DNA of 64,000 bases from Luscinia megarhynchos (taxonomy: Eukaryota > Chordata > Aves > Passeriformes > Turdidae). Numbering within the stretch: the stretch's first letter is position 1; every line of letters starts with the position of its first letter. Both the position numbers and the translations under genes were made by a program. Where the stretch lies: NCBI GenBank assembly GCA_034336665.1, contig CM067588.1:7082020-7146019 (forward strand), given 5' to 3'. Shown in pieces: positions 1-12,312 of this stretch. The notes below the pieces were generated by a model, which saw only the letters and a list, made by a program, of their open reading frames with translations, did not search any database and had not been told where the DNA came from.

Positions 1-1590
1 GTCGGTCCACCCGTGGGAGGGCGTGCGAAAGGTCATGGGGTTTCCCGTGTGTGTGCCGCAACGGCCGGCCCTCCCGTGGGTGGGCGTGAAGAAGTGTCTT
101 TGGGTGCCTCTGGGTGTGCAGCAATGGCCGGCCCACCCGTGGGTGGGCGTGCAGAAGTGTCTTCGTGTGCCTCTGGGTGTGCAGCAACGGCCGTCCCACC
201 CGTGGGTGGGCGTGCAGAAGTGTCTGGGGTTGCCCCTGGGTGTGCAGCAACGGCCGGCCCACCCGTGGGTGGCCGTGCAGAAGTTTCCGGGCTTGGCCGT
301 GGGTGTGCCGCAACGGCCGGCCCTCCCGTGGGTGGGCGTGCAGAAGTGTCTGTGGGTGCCTCTGGGTGTGCCGCAACCGCCGGTTCACCCGTGGCTGGGC
401 GTGCAGAAGTGTCTGGGTTTGCCCATGGGTGTGCCGCAATGGCCGGCACACCCGTGGGTGGGCGTGCAGAAGTGTCTGTAGTTGCCCCAGGGTGTGACGC
501 AACGGCCGGCCCACCCGTGGGTGGGGGTGTAGAAGTGTCTGCGGGTGCCTCTAGGTGTGCCGCAACGGCCGGCCCTACCATGGGTGGGCGTGCAGAAGTG
601 TCTGCAAGTGCCTCTGTGTGTGCAGTAACGGCCGGCCCACCCGTAGGTGGGCGTGCAGAAGTGTCTGAATTTCCCCCTGCTTGTACCGCAACGGCCAGCC
701 CACCCGTGGATGGGCGTGCAGAAGTGTCTGGGGTTGCATCTATGTGTACCGCAACGGCCGGCCCACCCGTGGGTGGGTGTGCAGAAGTGTCTGGGCTGCC
801 TCTGGGTGTGCAGCAATGGCCGGCCCACCCGTGGGTGGGCGTGCAGAAGTGTCTGTGTGTGCCTCTGGGTGTGCCGCAATGGCCGGCCCACCCGTGGGTG
901 GGCGTGCAGAAGTGTCTGGTGTTGCCCCTGGGTGTGCCGCAACGGCCGTCCCACCCGTGCGTGGGCGTGCAGAAGTGTCTGTATTTGCCCCTGGGTGTGC
1001 ATCAGCGGCCCGGCCCACCCGTCGGTGAAGCGTGCAGAAGTGTCTGTAATTGCCCCTGGGTGTGGCCTTACTGACCCAACGCACCCGTGGGTGGGCGTGC
1101 AGAAGTGTCTGTAGTTGCCCCTGGGTGTGCCGCAGTGGCCGGTTCACCCGTGGGTGGCCGTGCAGAAGTGTCTGCGGGTGCCTCTGGGTGTGGAGCAACG
1201 GCCGGCCCACCCGTGGGTGGGCGTGCAGAAGTGTCTGCGGGTTGCCCCTGGGTGTGCCGCAATGTCCGGCCCACCCGTGGGTGGGCGTGCAGAAGTGTCT
1301 GTAGTTGACCCTGGGTGTGCCGCAATGGCCGGCCCACCCGTCGGTGGTCGTGCAGAAGTGTCTGGTGTTGCCCCTGGGTGTGCCGCAACGGCCGGCCCAC
1401 CCGTACGTGGGCGTACAGAAGTGACTGCGGGTGCCTCTGGGTGTGGAACAACGGCCGGCCCACCCGTGGGTGGGGGTTCAGAAGTGTCTGCAGGTGTCTC
1501 TGTGTGTGCAGCAACGGCCGGACAACCCGTGGGTGGGCGTGCAGAACTGTATTTAGTTTCCCCTGGGTGTGCCGCAACGGCCGGCCCTCC
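1..1590. repeat. Subfamily A block 1 of the satellite
   Basis: Units here carry GTGTCTG after GCAGAA and GCAACGG or GCAATGG where most of the array has GCCACGG. The two diagnostic sites travel together, so this is a real subfamily and not scattered mutation. The block starts before the window. It changes to the B-type (GGGCCTG) majority after a unit with CTGTATTTAG near 1,546. Part of it (from about 860) is repeated at about 4.3 kb and 8.4 kb. Confidence 0.85.
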
Positions 1591-4288
1591 CGTGGGTGGG
1601 CGTGCAGAAGGACCTGCGGTTGTCTCTGTGTGTGCCGCCACGGCCGGCCCACCCGTGGGTGGACGTGCAGAAGGGCCTGCGGTTGCCTCTGGGTGTGCCG
1701 CCACGGCCGGCCTACCCGTGGGTGGGGGCGTGCAGAAGAGCCTACGGTTGCTTCTGGGTTGGCCTTGAACGACCAACCCGCCCGTAGGTGGCCGTGCAGA
1801 ACTGTTTGCGTGTGCCTCTGGGTGTGCCGCCACGGCCGGCCTACCCGTGGGTGGGCGTGCAGAACTGTTTGCGTGTGCCTCTGGGTGTGCCGCCACGGCC
1901 GGCCCACCCGTGGGTGGGCGTGCAGAAGGGCCTGCGGTTGCCTCTGGGTGTGCCGCCACGGCCGGCCCATTCGTGGGTGGGCGTGCAGAAGGGCCGGCGG
2001 TTGCCTCTGGGTGTGCCGCAACGGCCGGCCCACCCGTGGGTGGTCGTGCAGAAGGGCCTGCAATTGCCTCTGGGAGTGCCACCACGGCCGTCCCACCCGT
2101 GTGTGGGCGTGCAGAAGGGCCTGCGGTTGCCTCTGGGTGTGCAGCCACGGCCGGCCTACCCGTGGGTGGGCGTGCAGAACTGTTCGCGTTCGGCTCTGGG
2201 TTTTGCCGCCACGGCCGGCCTACCCGTGGGTGGGGCGTGCAGAAGGAGCCTCACGGTTGCCTCTGGGTGTGCAGCACGGCCCGGCCTACCCGTGGGTGGG
2301 GCGTGCAGAAGGGTTTGCGTGTGCCTCTAAGTGTGCACACGGCCGGCCCACCCGTTGGTGGGTGTGCAGAAGGCCCTGCGATTGCCTCTGGGTGTGCAGC
2401 CACGGCCGGCCTACCCGTGGGTGGGCGTGCAGAAGGGCCTGCGGTTGCCTCTGGGTGTGCCGCCACGGCCAACCCACCCGTGGTTGGGCGTGCAGAAGGG
2501 CCTGCGGTTGCCTCTGGGTGTGTTGCCACGGCCAGGCCATCAGTGGGTGGGCGCGCAGAAGGGCCTGCGGTTGCCTCTGGGTGTGCCGCCACGGCCGGCC
2601 CACCCATGTGTGGGTGTGTAGAAGGGCCTGTGGTTGCCCCTGGGTGTGCCGCCACCGCCTACCCACCCGTGGGTGGGCGTGCAGAAGGGCCTGAAGTTTC
2701 CTCTGGGTTGACGCAACGACCAACCCACCCGTTGTTGGGCGTGCAGAACTGTTTGCGGTTGCCTCTGGGTGTGCCGCCACGGCCGGCCCACCCGTGGCTG
2801 GGCGTGCAGAACTGTTTGCGTGTGGCTCTGGGTGTGCTGCGACGGCCGGCCCACCCGTGGGTGGGCGTGCAGAAGGGCCTGCGTGTGCCTCTGGGTGTGC
2901 CGCCACGGCCGGCCCACACGTGGGTGGGCGTGCAGAAGGGCCTGCAATTGCCTTTGGGTGTGCCGCCACGGCCGGCCTACCCGTGGGTGGGCGTGCAGAA
3001 AAGCCTGCGGTTGCCTCTGGGTGTGCCGCCACGGCCGGCCCACCCGTGGGTGGGCGTGCAGAAGGGCCTGCGGTTGCCTCTGGGTTTACGCAATGGCCGG
3101 CCCACCGGTGGGTGGGCGTGCAGAACTATTTGCGTGTGTCTCTGGGTGTGCGGCCACTGCCGGCCCACCCGTGGGTGGGCGTGCAGAACTGTTTGCGTGT
3201 GCCTCTGGATGTGCCGCCACGGCCGGCCCACCCGTGGGTAGGCGTGCAGAAAGGCCTGCGGTTGCCTGTGGGTGTGTTGCCACGGCCGGCCTACCCGTGG
3301 GTTGGCGTGGAGAAGGGTTTGCGGTTGCCTCTGGTTAGTGACGCCACGGCCGGCCTACCCGTGGGTAGGCGTGCAGGAGGGCCTGCAATTGCCTCTGGGT
3401 GTGCCGCCACGGCCGGCCCACCCGTGGGTGGGCGTGCAGAAGGGCCTGCAATTGCCTCTGGGTGTGCCGCCACGGCCGGCCAACCCGTGGGTGGGCGTGC
3501 AGAAGGGCCTGCGTTTGACTCTGGTTGTGCCGCCCACGGCCGTCCTACCCGTGGGTGGGGCGTGCAGAAGAGCCTCGCGGTTGCCTCTGGGTGTGCAGCC
3601 ACGTCCGACCTACCGGTGGGTGGGGCGTGCAGAAGGGTTTCGCGGTAGTCCCTGTGTGTGCCGCCACGGCCGGCCCACCCTTGGGTGGGCGTGCAGAACT
3701 GTTTGCGTTCGGCTCTGGGTGTGCCGGCTCGACCGGCCTACCCGTGGGTGGGCGTGCAGAAGGGCCTGCGGTTGCCTCTGGGTGTGCAGCCACGGCCGGC
3801 CTACCCGTGGGTGGGCGTGCAGAAGGGTTTGCGTGTGCCTCTAAGTGTGCCGCCACGGCCGGCCCACCCGTGGGTGGGCGTGCAGAACTGTTTGCGTGTG
3901 GCTCTGGGTGAGTAGCCACGGCCGGCCTACCCGTGGGCTGGCGTGCAGAAGGGTTTGCGGTTGCCTCTGGATAGTGACGCCAGGGCCGGCACACCCGTGG
4001 AGTGAAGCGTGGCCGGGCCTGCAATTGCCTCGGGTGTGCAGCCACGGCCGGCCCATTCGTGGGTGGGCGTGCAGAAGGGAATGCAATTGCCTCTGGGTGT
4101 GCTGCCACGGCCGACCCACCCGTGGGTGGGCGTGCAGAAGGGCCTGCGTTTGTTTCTGGGTGTGCCGCCACGGCCTTCTCACCCGGGGGTAGGCGTGCAG
4201 AAGGGTTTGCGTGTGCCTCTAGGTGAGCCACCACGGCCGGCCTACCCGTGGGTGGGCGTGCAGAACTGTTTGCGTGTGCCTCTGGGTG

Positions 4289-5075
4289 TGCCGCAATGGC
4301 CGGCCCACCCGTGGGTTGGCGTGCAGAAGTGTCTGTCGTTGCTCCTGTGTGTGCCGCAACGGCCGGCCCACCCGTGGGTGGGCGTGCAGAAGTGTCTGGT
4401 GTTGCCCCTGGGTGTGCCGCAACGGCCGTCCCACCCGTGCGTGGGCGTGCAGAAGTGTCTGTATTTGCCCCTGGGTGTGCATCAACGGTCGGCCCACCCG
4501 TCGGTAGCGTGCAGAAGTGTCTGTAATTGCCCTTGGGTGTGACGCAACGGCCGACGCACCCGTGAGTGGCCGTGCAGAAGTGTCTGTAGTTGCCCCTGGG
4601 TGTGCCGCAGCGGTCGGTTCACCCGTGGGTGGCCGTGCAGAAGTGTCTGCGGGTGCCTCTGGGTGTGGAGCAACGGCCGGCCCACCCGTGGGTGGGCGTG
4701 CAGAAGTGTCTGCGGGTTGCCCCTGGGTGTGCCGCAATGTCCGGCCCACCCGTGGGTGGGCGTGCAGAAGTGTCTGTAGTTGACCCTGGGTGTGCCGCAA
4801 TGGCCGGCCCACCCGTCGGTGGTCGTGCAGAAGTGTCTGGTGTTGCCCCTGGGTGTGCCGCAACAGCCGGCCCACCCGTACGTGGGCGTACAGAAGTGAC
4901 TGCAGGTGCCTCTGGGTGTGGAACAACGGCCGGCCCACCCGTGGGTGGGGGTTCAGAAGTGTCTGCAGGTGTCTCTGTGTGTGCAGCAACGGCCGGACAA
5001 CCCGTGGGTGGGCGTGCAGAACTGTATTTAGTTTCCCCTGGGTGTGCCGCAACGGCCGGCCCTCCCGTGGGTGGG
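4289..5075. repeat. Subfamily A block 2 (copy of the 0.9-1.6 kb segment)
   Basis: This is a near-identical copy of part of block 1. The rare unit with CGGCCGTCCCACCCGTGCGT is at 943 and again at 4,423, an offset of 3,480. By the GACCAACCCGCCCGTAGG landmark (1,771 and 5,242) the offset is 3,471, so the copies differ by only a few bases of net length. It has A-type diagnostic sites throughout and is flanked by B, C and D units. Confidence 0.85.
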
Positions 5076-5379
5076 CGTGCAGAAGGACCTGCGGTTGTCT
5101 CTGTGTGTGCCGCCACGGCCGGCCCACCCGTGGGTGGACGTGCAGAAGGGCCTGCGGTTGCCTCTGGGTGTGCCGCCACGGCCGGCCTACCCGTGGGTGG
5201 GCGTGCAGAAGGGCCTGCGGTTGCTTCTGGGTTGACGCAACGACCAACCCGCCCGTAGGTGGCCGTGCAGAACTGTTTGCGTGTGCCTCTGGGTGTGCCG
5301 CCACGGCCGGCCTACCCGTGGGTGGGCGTGCAGAATTGTTTGCGTGTGCCTCTGGGTGTGCCGCCACGGCCGACCCACC

Positions 5380-7610
5380 CGTGGGTGAGGCGTGCAGAAG
5401 GGCCTCGCGGTTGCCTCTGGGTGTGCCGCCACGGCCGGCCCCATTCGTGGTTGAAGCGTGCAGAAGGGCGGCGGTTGCCTCTGGGTGTGCCGCCACGGCC
5501 CGGCCTACCCGATGGGTGAAGCGTGCAGAAGGGTTTGCGTGCTGCCTCTAGGGTGTGCGCATACGGCCCGACCCACCCGTTGGTGGGGTGTGCAGAAGGC
5601 CCTGCGATTGCCTCTGGGTGTGCAGCCACGGCCGGCCTACCCGTGGGTGGGGCGTGCAGAAGAGCCTGCGGTTGCCTCTGGGTGTGCCGCCAGCCAACCC
5701 ACCCGTCGTTAGGCGTGCAGAAGGGCCTCGCGGTTGCCTCTGGGTGTGTTGCCACGGCCAGGCCATCAGTGGGTGAAGCGCGCAGAAGGGCCTGCGGTTG
5801 CCTCTGGGTGTGCCGCCACGGCCGGCCCACCCGTGGTGTGGGTGTGTAGAAGAGCCTGTGGTTTGCCCTCTGGGTGTGCCGCCCACGGCCTGCCGACCCG
5901 TGGGTGGGCGTGCAGAAGGGCCTGAAGTTTCCTCTGGAGTTGGCAGCAACCAACCCACACCCGTTGTTGAAGCGTGCAGAACTGTTTGCGTGTGCCTCTG
6001 GGTGTGCAGCCACGGCCGGCCCACCCGTGGGTGGGCGTGCAGAACTGTTTGAGTGTGGCTCTGGGTGTGCTGCCCGCAGCGGCCCACCCGTGGGTGAGGG
6101 CGTGCAGAAGGGCCTGCGTGTGCCTCTGGGTGTGCCATGCGGCCGGCCCACCACGTGGGTGAGGCGTGCAGAAGGAGCCTGCAATTGCCTCTGGGTGTGC
6201 CGCCCACGGCCGGCCTACCCGATGGGTGGGGCGTGCAGAAAAGCCTGCGGTTGCCTCTGGGTGTGCTGCCCGCGGCCCGGCCCACCCGTGGGTGAAGCGT
6301 GCAGAAGGAACCTCGCGGTTGCCTCTGGGTTTCGCCAATGGCGGCCCACCCGTGGGTGGGCGTGCAGAACAGTTTGCGTGTGTCTCTGGGTGTGCGGCCA
6401 CTGCCGGCCCTACCCGATGGGTGGCGTGCAGAACTGTTTGCGTGTGCCTCTGGATGTGCGCCACGCCCGGCCCACCCGTGGGTGGGCGTGAAGAACTGTT
6501 TGCGTGTGGCTCTGGGTGAGTAGCCGGCCGGCCCACCACGTGGGTTGAGGGCGTGCAGAAGGGTTTGCGTGAGCCTCTGGGGTATGCCGCCCGCGGCCGG
6601 CCCACCCGTGGGTGAGGCGTGAAGAACTGTTCTGCGTGTGGCTCTGGGTGAGTAGCCACGGCCGGCCCACCCGTGGGTTGGCGTGCAGAAGGGTTTCGCG
6701 GTTGCCTCTGGGTAGTGGCGCCACGGCCGGCTTACCCGTGGGTGGGGCGTGCAGGAAGGCATGCAATTGCCTCTGGGTGTGCCGCCACGGCCGGCCCACA
6801 TCCGTGGGTGGGGCGTGCAGAAGGAGCCTACAATTGCCTCTGGGTGTGCAGCCACGGCCTTCCCACCGGGGGTGAAGCGTGCAGAAGAGCCTGCGGTTGC
6901 CTCTGGGTGTGCGCCCGCGGCCGGCACACCGTGGGTGAGCGTGTAAACTGTTTCGCGTTCGTCACTGGGTGTGCCTGCGGCGGGCTACCGTGGGTGGGGC
7001 GTGCAGAAGGGCCCTGCGGTTGCCTCTGGGTGTGCAGCCACGGCCGACCTACCGATGGGAGGGCGTGCAGAAGGGTTTCGCGTGTGCCTCTAGGTGTGCC
7101 ACCACGGCCGGCCTACCCGTGGGTGGGCGTGCAGAACTGTTCGCGTGTGGCTCTGGGTGTGTAGCCACGGCGGCCTACCCGTGGGTGGGGCGTGCAGAAG
7201 GGCATCTGCGGTTGCCTCTGGGTGTGCAGCCACGGCCCGGCCTACCCGTGGGTGGGCGTGCAGAACTGCCTGCGGTTGCCTCTGGGTGTGTTGCCACGGC
7301 CAGGCCATCAGTGGGTGAAGCGTGTAGAAGGGCCTGCGGTTGCCTCTGGGTGTGTTGCCACGGCCAGGCCATCAGTGGGTGAGGCGCAGAACTGGGGCCT
7401 GCGGTTGCCTCTGGGTGTGCCGCCATACGGCCAGCCCACCCGTGTGTGGGTGTGCAGAAGGGCCTGCGGTTGCCCTCTGGGTGTGCCGCCATGACCCCTA
7501 CCACCGTGGGTGGGCGTGCAGAACTGTTTTGCAGTGTCTCTGGGTTGACGCGCGACCGACCCTACCCGTGGTGGGGCGTGCAGAAGGGTTTGCGTGTGCC
7601 TCTGGAGTGT
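5380..7610. other. Indel-rich satellite zone 1
   Basis: The 63-bp period breaks down into units of varied length. The same changes recur: GGTGGGCG becomes GGTGAAGCG or GGTGGGGCG, GCCACGG becomes GCCCACGG or GCCCGCGG, CCTGCGG becomes CCTCGCGG, and CCCGTGGG becomes CCGATGGG or CCGTGGG. The zone is bounded on both sides by clean 63-bp units. It may be real divergence or consensus error. Confidence 0.7.
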
Positions 7611-8370
7611 GCCACCACGGCCGGACCACCCGTGGGTGGGCGTGCAGAACTGTTTGCGTGTGGCTCTGGGTGTGCTGCCACGGCCGGCCCACCCGTGGGT
7701 GGGCGTGCAGAAGGGCCTGCGTGTGCCTCTGGGTGTGCCGCCACGGCCGGCCCACACGTGGGTGGGCGTGCAGAAGGGCCTGCAATTGCCTTTGGGTGTG
7801 CCGCCACGGCCGGCCTACCCGTGGGTGGGCGTGCAGAAAAGCCTGCGGTTGCCTCTGGGTGTGCCGCCACGGCCGGCCCACCCGTGGGTGGGCGTGCAGA
7901 ACTGTTTGCGTGTGGCTCTGGGTGAGTAGCCACGGCCGGCCTACCCGTGGGCTGGCGTGCAGAAGGGTTTGCGGTTGCCTCTGGATAGTGACGCCAGGGC
8001 CGGCACACCCGTGGGTGGGCGTGAAGGCGGGCCTGCACTTGCCTCCGGGTGTGCAGCCACGGCCGGCCCATTCGTGGGTGGGCGTGCAGAAGGGAATGCA
8101 ATTGCCTCTGGGTGTGCTGCCACGGCCGACCCACCCGTGGGTGGGCGTGCAGAAGGGCCTGCGTTTGTTTCTGGGTGTGCCGCCACGGCCTTCTCACCCG
8201 GGGGTGGGCGTGCAGAAGGGCCTGCGGTTGCCTCTGGGTGTGCCGCCACGGTCGGCCTACCCGTGGGTAGGCGTGCAGAAGGGTTTGCGTGTGCCTCTAG
8301 GTGAGCCACCACGGCCGGCCTACCCGTGGGTGGGCGTGCAGAACTGTTTGCGTGTGCCTCTGGGTGTGCC

Positions 8371-9155
8371 GCAATGGCCGGCCCACCCGTGGGTTGGCGT
8401 GCAGAAGTGTCTGTCGTTGCTCCTGTGTGTGCCGCAACGGCCGGCCCACCCGTGGGTGGGCGTGCAGAAGTGTCTGGTGTTGCCCCTGGGTGTGCCGCAA
8501 CGGCCGTCCCACCCGTGCGTGGGCGTGCAGAAGTGTCTGTATTTGCCCCTGGGTGTGCATCAACGGTCGGCCCACCCGTCGGTAGCGTGCAGAAGTGTCT
8601 GTAATTGCCCCTGGGTGTGACGCAACGGCCGACGCACCCGTGAGTGGCCGTGCAGAAGTGTCTGTAGTTGCCCCTGGGTGTGCCGCAGCGGTCGGTTCAC
8701 CCGTGGGTGGCCGTGCAGAAGTGTCTGCGGGTGCCTCTGGGTGTGGAGACACGGCCGGCCCACCCGTGGGTGGGCGTGCAGAAGTGTCTGTAGTTGACCC
8801 TGGGTGTGCCGCAATGGCCGGCCCACCCGTCGGTGGTCGTGCAGAAGTGTCTGTAGTTGACCCTGGGTGTGCGCGAATGGCCGGCCCACCCGTCGGTGGT
8901 CGTGCAGAAGTGTCTGGTGTTGCCCTGGGTGTGCCGCGAACGGCGGCCCACCCGTCGCGATGCAGTACAGAAGTGACTGCGGGTGCCTCTGGGTGTGGAA
9001 CAACGGCCGGCCCACCCGTGGGTGGGGGTTCAGAAGTGTCTGCAGGTGTCTCTGTGTGTGCAGCAACGGCCGGACAACCCGTGGGTGGGCGTGCAGAACG
9101 GTATTTAGTTTCCCCTGGGTGTCGCATAACGGCCGGCCCTCCCGTGGGTGGGCGT
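8371..9155. repeat. Subfamily A block 3 (third copy)
   Basis: This is the third copy of the A-type segment. The CGGCCGTCCC landmark is at 8,501, which is 4,078 bp after block 2, but the GACCAACCCGCCCGTAGG landmark at 9,256 is only 4,014 bp after its partner, so one unit net has been lost inside. A unit with GTAGTTGACCCTGGG is tandemly doubled near 8,790-8,870 while a neighbouring unit present in blocks 1 and 2 is missing. This is what unequal exchange or local slippage leaves. Confidence 0.82.
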
Positions 9156-12100
9156 GCAGAAGGACCTGCGGTTGTCTCTGTGTGTGCCGCCACGGCCGGC
9201 CTACCCGTGGGTGGGCGTGCAGAAGGGCCTGCGGTTGCTTCTGGGTTGACGCAACGACCAACCCGCCCGTAGGTGGCCGTGCAGAACTGTTTGCGTGTGC
9301 CTCTGGGTGTGCCGCCACGGCCGGCCCACCCGTGGGTGGGCATGCAGAAGGGCCGGCGGTTGCCTCTGGGTGTGCCGCCACGGCCGGCCTACCCGTGGGT
9401 GGGCGTGCAGAAGGGTTTGCGTGTGCCTCTAAGTGTGCCGCCACGGCCGGCCCACCCGTTGGTGGGTGTGCAGAAGGCCCTGCGATTGCCTCTGGGTGTG
9501 CCGCCACGGCCAACCCACCCGTGGTTGGGCTTGCAGAAGGGCCTGCGGTTGCCTCTGGGTGTGTTGCCACGGCCAGGCCATCAGTGGGTGGGCGCGCAGA
9601 AGGGCCTGCGGTTGCCTCTGGGTGTGCCGCCACGGCCGGCCCACCCGTGGGTGGGCGTGCAGAAGGGCCTGAAGTTTTTTCTGGGTTGACGCAACGACCA
9701 ACCCACCCGTTGTTGGGCGTGCAGAACTGTTTGCGTGTGCCTCTGGGTGTGCCGCCACGGCCGGCCCACCCGTGGGTGGGCGTGCAGAACTGTTTGCGTG
9801 TGGCTCTGGGTGTGCTGCCACGGCCGGCCCACCCGTGGGTGGGCGTGCAGAAGGGCCTGCGTGTGCCTCTGGGTGTGCCGCCACGGCCGGCCCACACGTG
9901 GGTGGGCGTGCAGAAGGGCCTGCAATTGCCTTTGGGTGTGCGCCACGGCCGGCCTACCCGTGGGTGGGGCGTGCAGAAAAAGCCTCGCGGTTGCCTCTGG
10001 GTGTGCCGCCCACGGCCGGCCCACCCGTGGGTGAAGGCGTGCAGAAGGGCCTCGCGGTTGCCTCTGGGTTTACGCAATGGCGGCCCTCCGGTGGGTGGGC
10101 GTGCAGAACTGTTTACGCAGTGTCTCTGGGTGTGCGACACTGCCGGCCCACCCGTGGGTGGCTGCAGAACTGTTTGCGTGTGGCTCTGGGTGTGCTGCCA
10201 CGGCCGGCCCACACCCGTGGGTGGGCGTGCAGAAGGGCCTGCGCGTGCCTCTGGGTGCCGCCACGGGCCGACCCACACGTGGGTGGGCGTGCAGAAGGGC
10301 CTGCAATTGCCTTTGGGTGTGTTGCCACGGCCGGCCAACCCGTGGGTGGGCGTGCAGAAGGGCCTGCGTTTGCCTCTGGTTGTGCCGCCACGGCCGTCCT
10401 ACCCGTGGGTGGGCGTGCAGAAGGGCCTGCGGTTGCCTCTGGGTGTGCAGCCACGTCCGGCCTACCGGTGGGTGGGCGTGCAGAAGGGTTTGCGGTAGTC
10501 CCTGTGTGTGCCGCCACGGCCGGCCCACCCTTGGGTGGGCGTGCAGAACTGTTTGCGTTCGGCTCTGGGTGTGCCGGCCGGCCGGCCGACCCGCGGGTAG
10601 GCTGCAGAAGGGCCTCGCGGTTGCCTCTGGGTGTGCAGCCACGGCCCGGCCTACCCGTGGGTGGGGCGTGCAGAAGGGTTTGCGTGGTGCCTCTAAGTGT
10701 GCCGCCGACGGCCGGCCCACCCGTGGGTGGGCGTGCAGAACTGTTTGCGCGGTGGCTCTGGGTGAGTAGCCACGGCTGGCCTACCCGTGGGCTGGCGTGC
10801 AGAAGGGTTTGCGGTTGCCTCTGGATAGTGACGCCAGGGCCGGCACACCCGTGGGTGGGCGTGAAGGCGGGCCTGCAATTGCCTCCGGGTGTGCAGCCAC
10901 GGCCGGCCCATTCGTGGGTGGGCGTGCAGAAGGGAATGCAATTGCCTCTGGGTGTGCTGCCACGGCCGACCCACCCGTGGGTGGGCGTGCAGAACGGCCT
11001 GCGTTTGCCTCTGGGTGTGCCGCCACGGCCATCTCATCCGGGGGTGGGCGTGCAGAAGGGCCTGCGGTTGCCTCTGGGTGTGCCGCCACGGTCGGCCTAC
11101 CCGTGCATAGGCGTGCAGAAGGGTTTGCGTGTGCCTCTAGGTGAGCCACCACGGCCGGCCTACCCGTGGGTGGGCGTGCAGAACTGTTTGCGTGTGGCTC
11201 TGTGTGTGTAGCCACGGCCGGCCTACCCGTGGGTGGGCGAGCAGAACTGTTTGCGTGTGTCTCTGGGTGTGCAGCCACGGCCAGCCCACCCGTTGGTGGG
11301 TGTGCAGAAGGCCCTGCGGTTGCCTCTGGGTGTGCAGCCACGGCCGGCCTACCCGTGGGTGGGCGTGCTGAACGGCCTGCGGTTACCGCTGGATGTGCCG
11401 CCACGGCCAGCCCACCCGTGGGTGGGCGTGCAGAAGGGCCTGCACTGTCTTCTGGGTTGACGCAACGACCAGCTTACCCGTGGGTGGGCGTGCAGAAGGG
11501 TTTGACTTTGCCTCTGAGTGTGCCGCCACAACCGGCCTACCCGTGGGTGGGCGCGCAGAAGGGTTTGCGGTTGACTCTGGGTGTGCCGCCACGGCCGACC
11601 CACCCGTTGGTGGGCGTGCAGATCGCCGTGCGGTTGCCTGTGGGTGTGCCGCCACGGCCGGCCTACCCGTGGGTTGGCGTGCAGAAGGGTTTGCGGTTGC
11701 CTCTGGGTAGTGACGCCACGGCCAACCTACCCGTTGGTGGGCGTGCAGGAGGGCCTGCAATTGCCTCGGGGAGTGCCACCACGGCCGGCCCACCCGTGTG
11801 TGGGCGTGCAGAAGGGCCTGCGGTATCCTCTGGGTGTGCAGCCACGGCCGGCCTACCGGTGGGTGGGCGTGCAGAAGGGTTTGCGGTTGTCCCTGTGTGT
11901 GCCGCCATGGTCGGCCCACCCGTGGGTGGGCGTGCAGAACTGTTTGCGTTCGGCTCTGGGTGTGCCGCCACGGCCGGCCTACCCGTGGGTGGGCGTGCAG
12001 AAGGGCCTGCGGTTGCCTCTGGGTGTGCCGCCACGGCCGGCCCACCCGTGGGTGGGCGTGCAGAAGGGTTTGCGTGTGCCTCTGGGTGTGCCGCCACGGC

Positions 12101-12250
12101 CGGCCTACCCGTGGGTGGGCGTGCAGAACTCTTTGCGTGTGTCTCTGGGTGTGCCGCCACGGCTGGCCTACCCGTGCGTGGGCGTGCAGAAGGGCCTGCG
12201 GTTACCGCTGGGTGTGCCGCCACGGCCAGCCCACCCGTGGCTGGGCTTGC

Positions 12251-12312
12251 AGAAGGGCCTGCAGTGTCTTCTGGGTTGACGCAACGACCAGCTTACCCTT
12301 GGGTAGGCGTGC
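12251..12312. repeat. 62-bp variant unit (example of a recurrent class)
   Basis: AGAAG recurs here after 62 bases instead of 63. The unit contains TGGGTTGACGCAACGACC in place of the usual GTGTGCCGCCACGGCC, so it carries both a one-base deletion and a TGA. Close relatives occur near 2,705, 5,232, 9,245, 9,685, 11,455, 12,718, 13,351, 14,236, 14,677, 15,431, 17,346, 50,130, 53,847, 55,107, 55,358 and 57,781. Each one shifts the reading frame of any continuous translation, which argues against coding. Confidence 0.85.
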
